From the NCBI RefSeq assembly GCF_030269925.1, contig NC_085116.1, forward strand, positions 6,262,001 through 6,326,000: DNA of 64,000 nucleotides. The letters are read 5' to 3'. A model generated the notes under the pieces. It was not told where the DNA came from, made no database searches, and worked only from the letters and a program-made list of their open reading frames with translations. Position 1 is the stretch's first letter; each line of letters begins with the position of its first letter. Of the stretch, positions 24,179 to 37,115 are shown one piece after another. The position numbers and the translations under genes are program-made. Origin of the DNA: Bombyx mori. Taxonomy: Eukaryota; Arthropoda; Insecta; Lepidoptera; Bombycidae.

Positions 24179-27100
24179 AGCATATAAAAATGGCTGGGTT
24201 AAAGTTCTTAAAATTGTCAATGACTGCAGCATTTTTACAAACTAATGTTTATTTAATATTTAAATTAATTAATTTTTTTAGTTCTCCAGACAGTGAGGGA
24301 TTAGTTCTGAACCGTCTGATGTTAATCCTGTTTACCTGATTTCTATGAAATGAATCCAAAACTTCTAATTAAACATCACCTCGGGCGCACCGATTTTCAT
24401 TTAATGTCAACGGTTAAAAAACTCATTTCTAATCGTGAATAGACAGCGGTGTCACGTTAAAGCGTTAGAATCACGTTATTAGCGGCGTCAATAGTTTTAT
24501 AGAAAACAAGCCCGTTGTGATGTAATTATGAAATATCTTTTCTCTTCGTCCTTTCATTCTACTTTATAACACCAAGATAGAAACAAGATTTTAGTTCCAA
24601 AACGATATTATTACTATAATGTGCAAACGATAATAATTCTGCGCGTAGCTTATAAATTCTCATACAACTCAATCAATTAAGTTCATAATAAATTATGTTC
24701 GAAGCACATTCGTCTATAATATCAATATTATAAAGTCAATAATTCTGTCATGAAAATTGCTTCATTTATCATATCTTTACATCACCAATAGACATTTGAA
24801 TGTTAAAGGCAAACTACTTACCACCATCGTTTTTAGGATTTCAGTATTTAAGAGGAAAAGCATGAAACTCTTTTAGATAAAGAAATTTTCGGTTTATTTT
24901 CTGTTTCTGTCCGACACTTAAGAACGGTATTCTTACGAGTAGAGGTATCGACTTGAAATGAATACCAAACGTTACGGTCTACGGCGGAATCAAGTCAATG
25001 AAATCAACGCAATTAAAAGATATGGCCATATTTTGACACTCGTATGAATCTGTAGGCCCTTCCCATACTCTCCCTTTCCTCTCCCTTTCTCTTCACAAAC
25101 ACTTCATGATTCTACTAGGTAAATAGTAGGTAACTACTAGGTAAATAGAAGAATCTTGAAATTTCACCAGAGAAAGTTTTATAGAAAAAGTAAATAGAAA
25201 AAATTATGTATATTTTTATGATAGATATATGAAAAAAAATATTTTTATGACTTAAAAACTTACATTTTCATGCCTTTACGCAGAAAATGTACCGGAGATA
25301 AATTTTTTGACTACAAAGTTAAGTTTGTTCTATTATGCTAATAGCCAAATCACCTATGATAGCAGTAATTTCTTTTTTAAATTGAATTTTTTTCTCTAAT
25401 AAAAAACTATAATTTCCCTGGTGTTAAATAAATTATCTTTAATTTCAATTGTTTTGAAGGTTCCTATTATATTATTGTTCCTATCAGTTCCTAGTTTTTC
25501 CTATTACATTTTTATGTAATCTGTTTTTACTTATGTTCATTCTAAAGGACCATTTATAGTTTTACATAACTTTACGGAGAATCTTCAACATATAAACAAG
25601 AAAACCAACCGAACACACTACAATTTATTAAAAGTACATTAACGATATTTTTATCTTAAGGATTAAATTTACTAAAAACAAAAATTTAATATGGTTGAAA
25701 ATATAAATCGTTGAATTTTAATCTCTTATCTTTGCTCTGGCGCATCGGACTTTAGAACCTTATCTAACCTCCATTTAAAAAACTTGCTTCATATCTGGAA
25801 GGACATTATAAACTTGTTCACTTAAGTGAAGACGTTTATGGTTCGCATTTTACGAGGATTCTCTTGAAATATCTTATTCGTATCATTGTTACGTACAAAA
25901 GTATGAAATAAGAGGCGGTGGCTAAAAGGATTCTTGTTACCGGTTCACTCGTTGTTAATGACGGCAGTGACCCTTCTCTCTGTGGAGGAGGGGGCAGTGT
26001 GAGAATCGAATTTGAACTGGGACTACTTCCCTTCGCCTTGGACGATCCCCGTTAGGACAAAAGGATTTAGATAGCGTAGTATCGTGCTACATTCCTATCC
26101 AGTGTAATAAGAATGTACCTCAGTGTCTGAGACACGGATAAACTGTGTCACTAGTTTGAAGAGTTCGAAGGCTGAAAGGAATACTAATCATACAGGCTCG
26201 AGAGGATACTGGAATCCCAATTAACATTACAGGAGAGACTTAGAATCTACTGAATCTACTGACTACTTATGTGGATTTTAAATCTAATCTATTACAATTT
26301 TCAACTCAACTCACGATTGATAATTACAAATATACATCTTACAGTTAAGACGTCTTAGACGTAAGACTATTAACGTAGGTCAATTAAGACTATTACATTG
26401 AAAAAAAAAAAAAAGATTACAGTTAAAACACCTTCGACAATAAAAATTGGTACCTACAATCCCAGGTACATCCCAATTTAATTTGATGCGAAGGTTTATT
26501 TAATTTTGCACATTAAAGTTTGTAATTTTCTTTGAGCCATTGCAGACAACTGAACACCTCTGTAATATGACATCCAATAACATTCACTTTGGGTCCATTA
26601 AAAGCTTTCAGTTAAAAGGAAGCCGTATGTCCCTTCTCATATAGTTCCATATAGTTTACAGGGGTTAGTCAACTAAAATATTCTAATAGCTGTATATGAT
26701 TACAATGGCTATTTATTATCGCGGTTTAGTACCATAGAACTTGTTTTGCAAAATTTTAATGTCCACGTCATTAGTCGAAACGATTCCTGTCTGGAATAAA
26801 ACGGCTTTACTGTGAAGCGTGTATTACATTATAGATTTATAAATTGAAATAAATGGGATGCAATGTATAATATATAATGGGCACGTAAGCAATTTCCACA
26901 GTTACTAGATAGGATTTTGGTTTTAAATTTCAAATACTTAGAAATAGTGACTATCGTACCCTTGGAAACGGAACACATGATTAAGTAGATATAAGTAAGA
27001 AGAGAGCAGAAGCATTTGATATAATACTGTTTGAAACATTTGATAGGCTCGTGTTTCATTTTCACTATTGTTTTATACAGTTTTTTTTTGTTTACCCGAA

Positions 27101-27400
27101 TACGACTTTTTCTAAGATTTCCGTTGCGAGAGAACAAATTGAATTGAATTTGGTTCGATCGTGATCGCAATAAGTACAATGTGCCATTGATATGCTCAAC
27201 ATCGTGTTGCAATATATCATTCAATGTGTCATTAAAATGATTGATTGATTCACTTGACAATAAAACTAATGTAATAAATGAATTGTTTAAAAATACGTGT
27301 GATTTAATTTAAAAATACTGGATAAGTCTTATAACATTAATTTATCTCGAGCAAAGCAAGTGTCATATTTATATCATTCGCATATTTACAATACGCAATG
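24179..27400. other. AT-rich non-coding DNA
   Basis: Contains a 15-bp direct repeat ctactaggtaaatag (two copies near 25114 and 25135). The 143-codon minus-strand frame at 26829-27260 starts with a non-ATG codon in strongly AT-rich DNA and has no recognisable domain. Confidence 0.55.
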
Positions 27401-27769
27401 TCTATACTATAATAATATTATAAAGAGGAAAGATTTGTTTGTTTGTATTGAATAGGCTCCGAAACTACTGAACCGATTTGAAAAATTCTTTCACTATTTG
27501 GAAGCTACACTATCCCCGAGTGACATAGACTACAATCTTTTTTAAAAAAAATAGGAATCTTTACTAAAACTCAAATAATGTAACCCAAGGTGTAAAAAAA
27601 TCACCTAAAATATTCTTTACATCATTATTTAAAAAAGTGTCGCGACAGCATATATCTAACTTTTATGTTATGCCGTAATAGGTGTTCTTTTATTTTTTTA
27701 AATAAAACAACGTCAAATATCGTTGAAACTTTTGTTAAAGACCCGAGCGGAGCCGGAGCGGGCCGCTAG
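27401..27769 (+). mobile_element. Non-autonomous Helitron, family 3
   Basis: 369 bp, plus orientation. It starts TCTATACTATAATAATATT followed by ataaagaggaaagatttg and ccgaaactactgaaccgatt, both typical of lepidopteran Helitrons. It ends in a GC-rich segment (cccgagcggagccggagcgg) and CTAG before a host T. The base before the TC is G rather than the usual A. No ORF of note. Confidence 0.7.
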
Positions 27770-28864
27770 TTGCTAATATTTGTATTTAAGGATAGTAAGC
27801 AAGAATTAGGTCTAACAAAACTGCATAAAATATCATATTTGTGGAACCAAAACTTGAAGTACTTGAACGATTCGAGACTTACATAATTTTCAGTTGGCTA
27901 ATGACATTCGTGTGAGACATTCAGTAACGTAATGAAATCTTCTGATGTTCAATAGCTTATCGACGTGAATACTGACATCACCGTTCATTATATTGGATTC
28001 TCTGTCTGATATGACATCAAGCTTTTCTAACTTCCTTCTTTTTTACAGATTTTTATTTTGTTATTGTTAATCGAACGTATTTCCTATAAGTTTTTTACGA
28101 AGCTATTAAAATAGAGTCGCACGCGGATTATTATGACTCGTTCATATATTATATATTGCGTTGCGTAGTATAGATATTACTTCATTCGCACGACGTTAAT
28201 ACGCCGCTGTTATAAACACTACAATCTTCAGTCTTAGGCAACCTAAATGAACTATTTATGCATTCTAGGCAGGTGGCCTGGCAACGCAGGTGTTGGTTTG
28301 TCGCCTGCAATGTATGAACTTAGCATAAAAACATGCCACCAGCTTAAGTACTAAGGTAATAATCAACTTAATATCGTCAATTAAAAACACAAGAAACTGT
28401 AACGGTTTCTAAAGGTCAAATTATTATTTTTATTTATACATTTACTATGACTCTCAACCACTTTTAAAAGGGAGAATTGAATTGTTAAATCGTAAGAAAT
28501 TTGGTATTTGTTGAAATAGCCTGCGCGCTTATGGTCTTATGTCATTGATTTTATGTCAGAAAATTCGCTTGTAATGTTAAGCGCTTTAAGTACAAAAAAA
28601 ATAACTCGGATAAATCGGATAAATTACCCGCAAAGGTAAATAACAAGAACAAACTTACGTTTGTAATAGGTACATATGTATATTAGCATAAACACAATAA
28701 TAAATTACAAAGCTGTAAAAGTAAAGAGCTATGTTTAATACATCTAATATTATGTGGTACAGGATAATGAACAAGAGGTTTCATAGTTCAACTATAATAA
28801 TTCTTCAGAAGCCGCTGGAACCTTGATGTCGGTACTTGCAATATCTGAGTACAAATGTCGGTAC
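27770..28864. other. AT-rich non-coding DNA
   Basis: Nothing recognised between the family 3 Helitron and the hAT element. Confidence 0.6.
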
Positions 28865-28872
28865 ATAACAGC

Positions 28873-29888
28873 TAGGAGTGGGTGATATAAATCGTATATA
28901 GATTCAATATCTATATATCGCAGCAATATCGTTGAATCCGATATCGCCCCGCACGAAATCTATATATCGATATCAGCCGATACACGATATTGCTCGATGT
29001 GATGCGCATCGCCATATCGTACCGATTCGTGAATCGAAATCTATATTTCGATATCAGCCGATACACGATATTGCTCGATGTGATGCGCATCGGCATATCG
29101 ACCGATTCGTTAATATCAGCAATATTCGTTTGGTGTATCGAATCGGCCAGAGTGAGTGAGCGCACGATAGGGATATCATGTGATGAATGAAACAGAAACA
29201 GGCATTATCCATACAATTGTAAACCTTATATTTAAGTCCATATGTCTGTAGATTATTCTTAGCGTATCAGCAGGATACAATTAAGGAAAGAAGTTTCAAC
29301 TTTCGACCCTAACTTGAATGCAGTATAGCCTATTTGCATCGTTGAATTTAATTTCACGCGCTTTGACCTTGAACTAGAATTTTTGGACAAGTTTATAAAT
29401 ACTTAAAAGTTTTTTGTGTTTGATTTTTAAAGTACACATTTTTCTATTTTTAGTTGAATCCAAATAATTGAGTTTATTTCTTGTGTTTGTATTAAACTTT
29501 TGAAATCTACACTCTTTTGGTATATTTTGTAATTTTAAATTAAGACACAAAATACTAAAAACTGAAAATAATGTAGCCAGTCCTAAGCCTGGTAAAAGCA
29601 TGAAGGAAAGTTTTTTTGATATTTTTATTTTCATGTTCTTTTTATTACTTTAAGATCATATTATAAATTGATATCAGAAAACCAACCGTATAACGTTGAC
29701 TTAAATCTATATCTACTACGATATTATATCAGCGTATCGTTTGAAATCTCAAATATCATGAATCGAGAAAATCTACTAGCATCCATCAATATATAGATTC
29801 AGAAAATATATAGATTCAATATCCGATATTGATCCTCGATATATAGATACGATTCGATACGCAGCAAAACCGATATTACCCACTCCTA
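28873..29888. mobile_element. Non-autonomous hAT-type DNA transposon
   Basis: 1,016 bp bounded by inverted termini beginning taggagtgggt and by a perfect 8-bp target duplication ataacagc (28865-28872 and 29889-29896), the duplication length of the hAT superfamily. Both subterminal regions are dense in atcgatat-like words, and the left one contains an 81-bp tandem duplication. No transposase frame is visible; the short ORFs are chance frames in the repeat. The target duplication is unmutated, which argues for a fairly young insertion. Confidence 0.85.
28956..29115. repeat. 81-bp tandem duplication inside the hAT element
   Basis: Two adjacent units (28956-29036 and 29037-about 29115) share aaatctatat.tcgatatcag and gctcgatgtgatgcgcatcg with few changes. 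The first unit contains TATCGATA (28965-28972), the core recognised by DREF-type factors; in the second it is changed to tttcgata. Confidence 0.8.
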
Positions 29889-29896
29889 ATAACAGC

Positions 29897-30954
29897 TGCT
29901 ATAAAAATCTTTAGATCCGTAACAATTTAATGTAGCTTATTTTAGAAGAACAATAACATAGACCGCGCTTTATGTACAGTTTTGGTGATCATTATCACTT
30001 TTCAAGGATCGCTTGCCATTAAAACAGAGACTCAAAAAAGGTTTGAAGCTGTTTGTGTTTTGTGTTTGATAAATTTAGCAAACAGTACACGGTAGATACA
30101 AACAGTAACTAACCTGTGTCCGCCCACACCTGACAATCAACCTTCGCACTGTACTTCCTGCACATTGTCAATCTTTAACTGCTGTGTTCAAGTTTAATTG
30201 TCCGATGCTGAATCATCATTAGGTAAACTACGTCACTACGGCGCTCGGAGGTAATCGTAAAAAAAATGATATCTCGAAAATATTTTCGGCAAGACCGCCG
30301 TTAGTTCTGCGTAAAACCAAAAACAATATACGGGCTTCGTTTTTAAATTGTTCCAGTACTGTTTGTTATTACAGAACCCATTAATAGAATATAATTTGAT
30401 CTGCGGTAAGATTGTGTGTTTTTTGCCGTTCGAAAATTTCGGCAATCGTATCTAATGTTGAATTGAGACGCCGAAAAAACAACATTGAGAATCTAAATCG
30501 AATCACGTACTGATGATTGGATTTCGCGATAAGCAGAATTTTTGCAATTATAATCCTTTCAAGTTTCAATTTAATTTCGTATGAGAGAGGCGTATGAGTT
30601 GGGTTTCTGAGCCAATAATAATTAAAAAAAAAAATACTTTGATGTCAACATTGAGTTTCGTAGTTCGAATCCCAGTTATTTTTTTATGTTTCTATCTTGA
30701 TATATTATGAAACATTCCACGTGTATCTTGTAAGGGTGAAAAATCTGTTCGGCTATTAATCAAAAGACTCAGTTTCGCGAGTTCGACCACCTTAAGCAAA
30801 ATATATTACTTAATTATGTCCCGTCTGTACCAATAGTAAAATATGCTAATCTAATTCTCTGAATTTTTTTAAGGGATTTTATGATCTGGTAACTAAGACC
30901 TTTAAGTCGTGTCTTATTTTAATGTATATTCTCATTTTTATGAAAAATGTTAAT
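29897..30954. other. AT-rich non-coding DNA
   Basis: Nothing recognised; short minus-strand frames only. Confidence 0.6.
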
Positions 30955-31063
30955 ACGGAGTGAAATGAAATGAAATGAAGATGATTAATTTGAGACATTA
31001 ATCAACTGGAATGAACTTAAATGAAATGAAATGAGATGAGATGATATGGGATGAAATATAATG
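30955..31063. repeat. (AAATG)n pentanucleotide repeat
   Basis: gaaatgaaatgaaatgaa at 30962-30979, and a second tract at 31017-31063 degrading to gagatgagatgatatggg. It directly precedes the full-length Bm1 at 31113. Confidence 0.85.
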
Positions 31064-31112
31064 TTAGTAAATTGGTGGTCATTTACTGAGATTTTTTCAG
31101 TGGACTTTTTTT

Positions 31113-31562
31113 TTTTTTTTTATTTTTTTTTTTATTGCTTAGATGGATGGACGAGCTCACAGCCCACCTGGTGTTAAGTGGTTACTGGAGCCCATAGACA
31201 TCTACAACGTAAATGCGCCACCCACCTCGAGATATAAGTTCTAAGGTCTCAGTATAGTTACAACGGCTACCCCACCCTTCGAACCGAAACGCATTACTGC
31301 TTCACGGCGGAAATAGGCGGGGTGGTGGTACCTACCCGTGCGGACTCACAAGAGGTCCTACCACCAGTGATTACGCAAATTATAATTTTGCGGGTTTGGT
31401 TTTTATTACACGATGTTATTCCTTCACCGTGGAAGTCAATCGTGAACATTTGTTGAGTACGTATTTCATTAGAAAAATTGGTACCCGCCTGCGGGATTCG
31501 AACACCGGTGCATCGCTTCAACACGAATGCACCGGACGTCTTATCCTTTAGGCCACGACGAC
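31113..31562 (-). repeat. Bm1 SINE, near full length with tRNA-derived head
   Basis: Minus-strand copy of about 450 bp, the expected full length of Bm1. Read on its sense strand it starts with a tRNA-like head (31480-31562) that has an A-box-like tggcctaaagga and a B-box-like ggtgttcgaatcccg, the internal RNA polymerase III promoter arrangement of tRNA-derived SINEs. It then passes an AT-rich linker with a hairpin (31374-31392), enters the body shared with the short copies, and ends in a long A-rich tail. It may be transcribable by Pol III; that is inference. Confidence 0.9.
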
Positions 31563-32961
31563 TTCAAACTTCGACTTTTTGGAGGATCCCGAGAAGTTAA
31601 GTCCAGCGGCATTGTTTCATTTTCCCATATTTGTGCACTTTCACAGATATTAAACAGTTAATAAACCACCGTTATTACACATTTAAACCTGAAGAAACAC
31701 TAAATAGTCAAAACAAAACAAATAGCAAAACATCACTTCTGTTATTAATATAAGTTTTGCTCATACCCTTCGAGACTCCTTCAAGTCCGATAAGGAAAAA
31801 AGAAGACTTGCTGAGATGCCAATTTTTTTTTAATTATTTTGAAGTACATAAAATTAAAACTACTTTTACAGTTTGCTTTCGCTATTATTGTTTCCAACGA
31901 ACGCGCCATCGTGGCCACGGAAGACTAAGATGTTATTTTTGAAATTTGAATATTATGCAAAACTACCGTCTAATTTTGTTACGAGAAATAACTTGATATT
32001 TAAATACGTTTCTCTGAGCACAATATCTAGAGACAAGGATATTTTCTTAAGTCATTTTAAAAATACATTATACATAAAATCGATAGCTTGCAAGCAGTTG
32101 TGTTTATCAGATGCCAGCAACGCGCCTGAGATTACGCCGTTAAGTGGATCAAGGGTGCTGGACGTAGATAACGCAAGGCTTTTAGAAGTCTGCAAAACAC
32201 ACACAATGCACTTGTAAAAGGGGGGAATAATTACACGTGTGACATTTTGGTGTAGGATGTCCATGATAGCATTGGTACAATTATATTTTAACAAAATATT
32301 GATTGTATTTAATGGCAAAACTTGATGCCTAGTGCGTACAGTAATAATGTCTATTATAATATCTTTCAAAAATAAATGCGTATTTGTTAAGATGCAAGAT
32401 TGTGGATGTTTTAATTTCACAATTTGTTTCCTTAGTCGCTCGTGAACACATTGTATTAAATAGGTATTGGTTTGGACATTTTGGTTCTTGCCACGTGACA
32501 TAAACTGTAGCACACGCGGACGAAGCTGTGAGTAAAGCTAGTCCAGAAGTAAATAGATTTTCTAAAAATAAGGTATATGTTTTTTGACTTGACGTGTTTT
32601 CACAAGTTAACTATTTATAACTGCAACATTGTCGTGATCAGCGCAAGTGGAACAAAACTGAATTATAAATATATCAAAGTTATGTAATTCGATTTGTAAT
32701 AGAAGTGTTACGACATTCTTCTTTAGAAGACATTTGTACTATTAACTGAACATCTTGTGAAAAGGAATACTTAAAATATTACAACATATCATTACAACCA
32801 TTATTAGATTAGGAAATTTAATAAAGTTTCGAAAGAGCTGACCCCAAATAAGAACAGAAATGAAAAAAGTGTACCTACCGTACGTAGCGTACCTAAAAAT
32901 TAAGATATTAAAGATATTTTAGGTATGAAATGAATAATACGTACAATACGTCTGATCTGGA
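31563..32961. other. Non-coding DNA
   Basis: A 153-codon minus-strand frame (32052-32513) overlaps a 114-codon plus-strand frame. Neither shows a family motif, and both fit chance in this composition. Confidence 0.5.
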
Positions 32962-33212
32962 TTACTGGTGGTAGGACCTCTTGTAAGTCCGTACGGCTGG
33001 GTACCACCACTCTGCCTATTTCTGCCGTGAAACAGTAATGCGTTTCGGTTTGAAGGGCGGGGCAGCCGTTGTAACTATACTGAGACCTTAGAACTTGTAT
33101 CTCAAGATGGGTGGCGCATTTACGTTGTAGATGTCTATGGGCTCCAGTAACCACTTAACACCAGGTGGGCTGTGAGCTCGTCCACATATCTAAGCAATAA
33201 AAAAAAAAGATC
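32962..33212 (+). repeat. Bm1 SINE, short form
   Basis: Plus-strand copy beginning ttactggtggtagg and ending in an A-run, with an intact body and no tRNA-derived head. Apparent ORFs here are produced by the repeat. Confidence 0.85.
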
Positions 33213-35559
33213 TGATAGTGCTACCGATTGGAACTTTGTTCCAAATGTAGCGATTTATTTTACAATGAAAATATTAATTTTATTGTCATCTTCCCAATCG
33301 GATTAGAAATTGTATTTAATTATGCAACTTTTCGGATGGAATAAAGGCAGGAAAACCCTAGAATGCTCATCATCAAAGTCCAAGATTGATATCAAAATTG
33401 TACTTTCTAAAATCTTCTAAGACTCTATAATGAAACAATTTATTTTACAAATTACTCAATGATTTTCTTACTCAGAGGAAATATCAATCAATCAAGTTGT
33501 AACTAAAAATTTATGAGCACTAATAAAATAAAGCACTAATAAAATTTAATAGGAAACAATTAGGAATTGCGGCGACTCATGTTCATTGAAGAATTTACCT
33601 TGTAAAATTTTGAAAACTTTACCTGCCATTTGATTATCTAAATATAGGCCCTAAAAGGTTCGCGAACGTTTAATGTTTTTCAAATATTAACTGTAAACTA
33701 TTTGACATTTCCCTGTAATCTTACTGAAGACCTTCAAGATCCGATGATATAAATTTTATCTCTCATTTAAAATCAGCGTATTCAAACATTGTTAACGAGG
33801 AAGGCCGTCGATAACATAGTGCATTATTTCACAGACTAGAGGTCGTGTTAGATAAAAAATTATCACAACCTCGGAATAGACGCGGAAGGAGTTGTTCCCG
33901 TGCTTATACTACCAAATCACAAAGCGTTCTGCTAGACAGAAGTCCGACTTGTCGTCGCACTCATATTTTTTATCGGTTTAACGATTTAGTAAATATGCCG
34001 CCGTCTAAAGAGCTTCAAGGTTGACCTCGTAGATAAAGTATGATAATTTAGGACATAACCGCTCTGCATTTTAGGATATCATTAACACGACCGCAGTTAT
34101 TTTAAAATCGAAAACATTTATTATGTAATTCACATTCAATTAACGAAGAGACCAGAGCTACAGAAATTATAACATGATAAATGCTCCGACCATTTGATGA
34201 TGGTATAATAAATAATGTCGAGGCCAGTGCAAGACCAGAAATAGCAGCGAGATCGAGTGTGCTTGATAGAATAATACGTCCTCCGCAGCCTTGTCCCGAT
34301 TGCGTGGCCCAGTTACCGGTCTCCTAAGCAGGATGCGCTTTTTAGTATCATTCCAATATACCCACACATTTACGTACCGGAAATATAGCGATTTGATTTC
34401 GGTTCAAGCTGTCTTTGAACTGGCCTTCAAGAAATGCGATTAGCTGCACCAGTGCCAGTTCTAAGTCTAATTGTAATTGTATCGCCAGTGACTTATTTTG
34501 TTTCTAGCTGCGTTGCGATGACGTCCGACGTATCCCTGTCGAGATCGGTGTCGCTGTCTTCGGCAGTCGTGTGTTTGGTAATGATGACGCAGTGCCAGAG
34601 TGCAGAATGCACGGTCGTTGCCGCGCGTGACTCCGTTGAGTCAGCGGAGTGCGGCATGCGGGCGTACGGGTCAAGGCTGCGTTGACGACGGAAAACTCCT
34701 CGACCTCATAATAATATGTCATATACAAATTTCGCATCGCGCTAATAAAAATAACTTTATTTTTAAGACACAATTTTAAAGGAAAACAAAAACGAAAAAC
34801 GATTAGATCTTTGTGTTTATTTTAAAATGTGTATCGAGAGAAAGATTGAATTTGATCCAAAATGAACAGTTTGCGTTATTGTGGGCAATTTATTAATTCG
34901 AATAGTCGGCTTTACATCCCTGACCTATTTGCACGACCCTCCTGTTGCACAGGTTCCAGGCCAGAGCAATTGTCTAGATTTATGAGGCCAATTTGGTTCA
35001 GAAAACAATTTAGATGTTTTATATCCTGCTTCGTGGGTTGAACAGCTCGTAGGTTTTCCTGATAAATAACAATATTTATCACATTCAATACTCAGCTAAA
35101 TATATTAAAACAACAATAATAATAATATGTAGTTTAAAAAGCAAATAACACGCTTAAATATCATGCTTTAAATAGCACGTTAAAAATGGTGTACGTATGG
35201 TAACGTTTCCTGATAAAACTAAACAAATTTTTATTGTATTGAATCAATGCTTGATACGTGCGCATATTTTCAAGCTAGCAGACGTCTTGAAGTTGGTCAA
35301 AATTAACTTGAAACAGTCCGTTAGATAAATAAAGGCGTGTTAGAAATTCAAAACGTTAGGTACTTCTATAGAATCACGTCAACGACCTACTATAACGAAG
35401 GAATTCATTCACACACTCAACACACAATGAGGCGATCTTTGGGAAATTTACACATTTGACGTAAGAAAATTAAAAAAAAAACCAATCGCGTAAAACTAAT
35501 GAGTTGCATCTCATTCGCCGATTCTATAGAAATTCTGAGTGACTTTTTTGTTCCTCTAG
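33213..35559. other. Non-coding DNA with one CpG-rich patch
   Basis: AT-rich except for about 34490-34690, a CpG-rich patch that follows an acceptor-like cttattttgtttctag and contains a short hairpin (actccg/cggagt near 34630-34650). It could be an exon or old coding DNA; no family recognised. Confidence 0.45.
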
Positions 35560-35680
35560 AGGACAGAAGACCTCATAGTCTCCTCGACTAGTTACCGGGA
35601 CTCATAGATACAACAACGTGAATATCGCCACCCGCTGTGAGGTATCAACATCAAACTTTCGCCTCTAAACTTAAGAATGG
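35560..35680 (-). repeat. Possible Bm1 SINE relic
   Basis: Degraded minus-strand similarity: gttaccgggactcatagata followed by aacgtgaatatcgccacccg and tgaggtatcaac match the order of the Bm1 body (gttactggagcccataga, aacgtaaatgcgccaccc, ttgagatataag). Boundaries are uncertain. Confidence 0.4.
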
Positions 35681-37020
35681 CCTACACTTCTCACCCATAA
35701 AACTACAGACTGTTTGTGCAATGCTCAATCGCATATATTGTTCCTCAACTGGAACAAACTTGTCAGAGTTTAATAATATTGCGTAACCAGCGACGTTTGA
35801 ATATCGACAGACGCTTGGTTATCGCAGTTCCAAGGGCACGGTAGTCACTGAGCAAGTCGACTGGAGTTGTTAATGAGTTGTTCATGACTTATGTCGTCAC
35901 AGCGCATTCGACCGAGCTCTATACATCATGTGCATTCCATAGATAAAGTTCAATGCTGACTTGGTCTTAGATCGTTTGGCATTGAAGTACTAAGTTTCAC
36001 GTCAGTTGTGTTGATCTTTGTAAATGTTAGTCGAACACATTTCACATCACTCGGATTTCAATAAATGATTTCAATGTCATTAGTGATACTTTTTTAAGAG
36101 CCCCAAACGTGTCCTTATGAATAAATAACAACAACCTTAATGTTTTTTGTGTGAATAATATTGAACTCACCAACAAATACGTACGTTTCACTTTTTGGGG
36201 CAATCTCCTCAATAGCAACTACTTCCATTTTGAAAAAAGTTTCTAGATCTCCGGATTAACTTGTGAGTTTAGGGGTTGTTGTAAGTTTATTTCCTTCTTT
36301 TTCTTCTTGGTCTTACTTCTATCTCGGCATAGCAGAGCCCTTGTAGCTACATCACCTGAAACAATTTCACGCATCGACACTGCTTTTAAAAGATAATTTT
36401 TTCTTGTTCTAAATTGAAGTACGCTCTTCAGTATTTCTATAACGTTATGACATATCGTCCTTTTAGCAAGGGTTCAATATTTCATTCTTTCATGACCGGT
36501 TGCAGCTAGACCCTGGCCCCTGGCATTTTTGCAGGTGCCAACGAAAAATTAATACGCCGTGTCTTGACTCCTTGAGTTGGATATTGAAAACTGTATTAGT
36601 TCGTATTCATTTGCAAGGAGCTTGTAAGCCGCGTGATTTATGTCGGCAATAATATTTGCAATATATTTAATTACAACAGAACGTTTTATATTCCGCATTA
36701 TGCTTCCGCCATTAAGAAGGGTCTTTAATATACGATACAAGACGTCGGTACAAAAATGATTTCAAGCAACTTACAATCTATTTTCGTAGAATATATCTCA
36801 TGCGATGAAACATAATAACGCGGCGGCGTATCTTGAGCCTTGATGCCGCCAAACTGTCTTATTAATATAGCGTTGGTGACAAATTGGCTTCCTATTTTTT
36901 CATGTGTCGATGTTGAAAATTAATCATCGACACACGTAAATTGTATTAAGAACACACACATTACTTCAGTTAAAAAAATATGTAATGAAATTGAAAATTC
37001 GACCTTTGTTCTCAATGTGC

Positions 37021-37115
37021 GTGGCGGCATTCTGGTTGTGCTGTCCGTGGACTTCAGCAATCACTCAACGCTAGGTGCGCTGTGAGTCCTTTCACCAATA
37101 CAAAGTAATTTATTT
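37021..37115 (+). repeat. Possible Bm1 SINE relic (3' end)
   Basis: gtggcggcatt, then ggacttcagcaatcactcaa and ctaggtgcgctgtgagtcc, track the last third of the Bm1 body with many changes. Only weakly supported. Confidence 0.4.

Noticed and set aside
26829..27260. 143-codon minus-strand frame
   Set aside because: Very AT-rich, non-ATG start, Ile/Lys/Asn-dominated composition and no family motif.
31480..31562. Possible tRNA gene on the minus strand
   Set aside because: It has A- and B-box-like motifs but is continuous with the Bm1 body and recurs at 62170-62252, so it is the SINE's tRNA-derived head.
32052..32513. 153-codon minus-strand frame
   Set aside because: Overlaps a 114-codon opposing frame, and neither has a recognisable domain or flanking splice signals.
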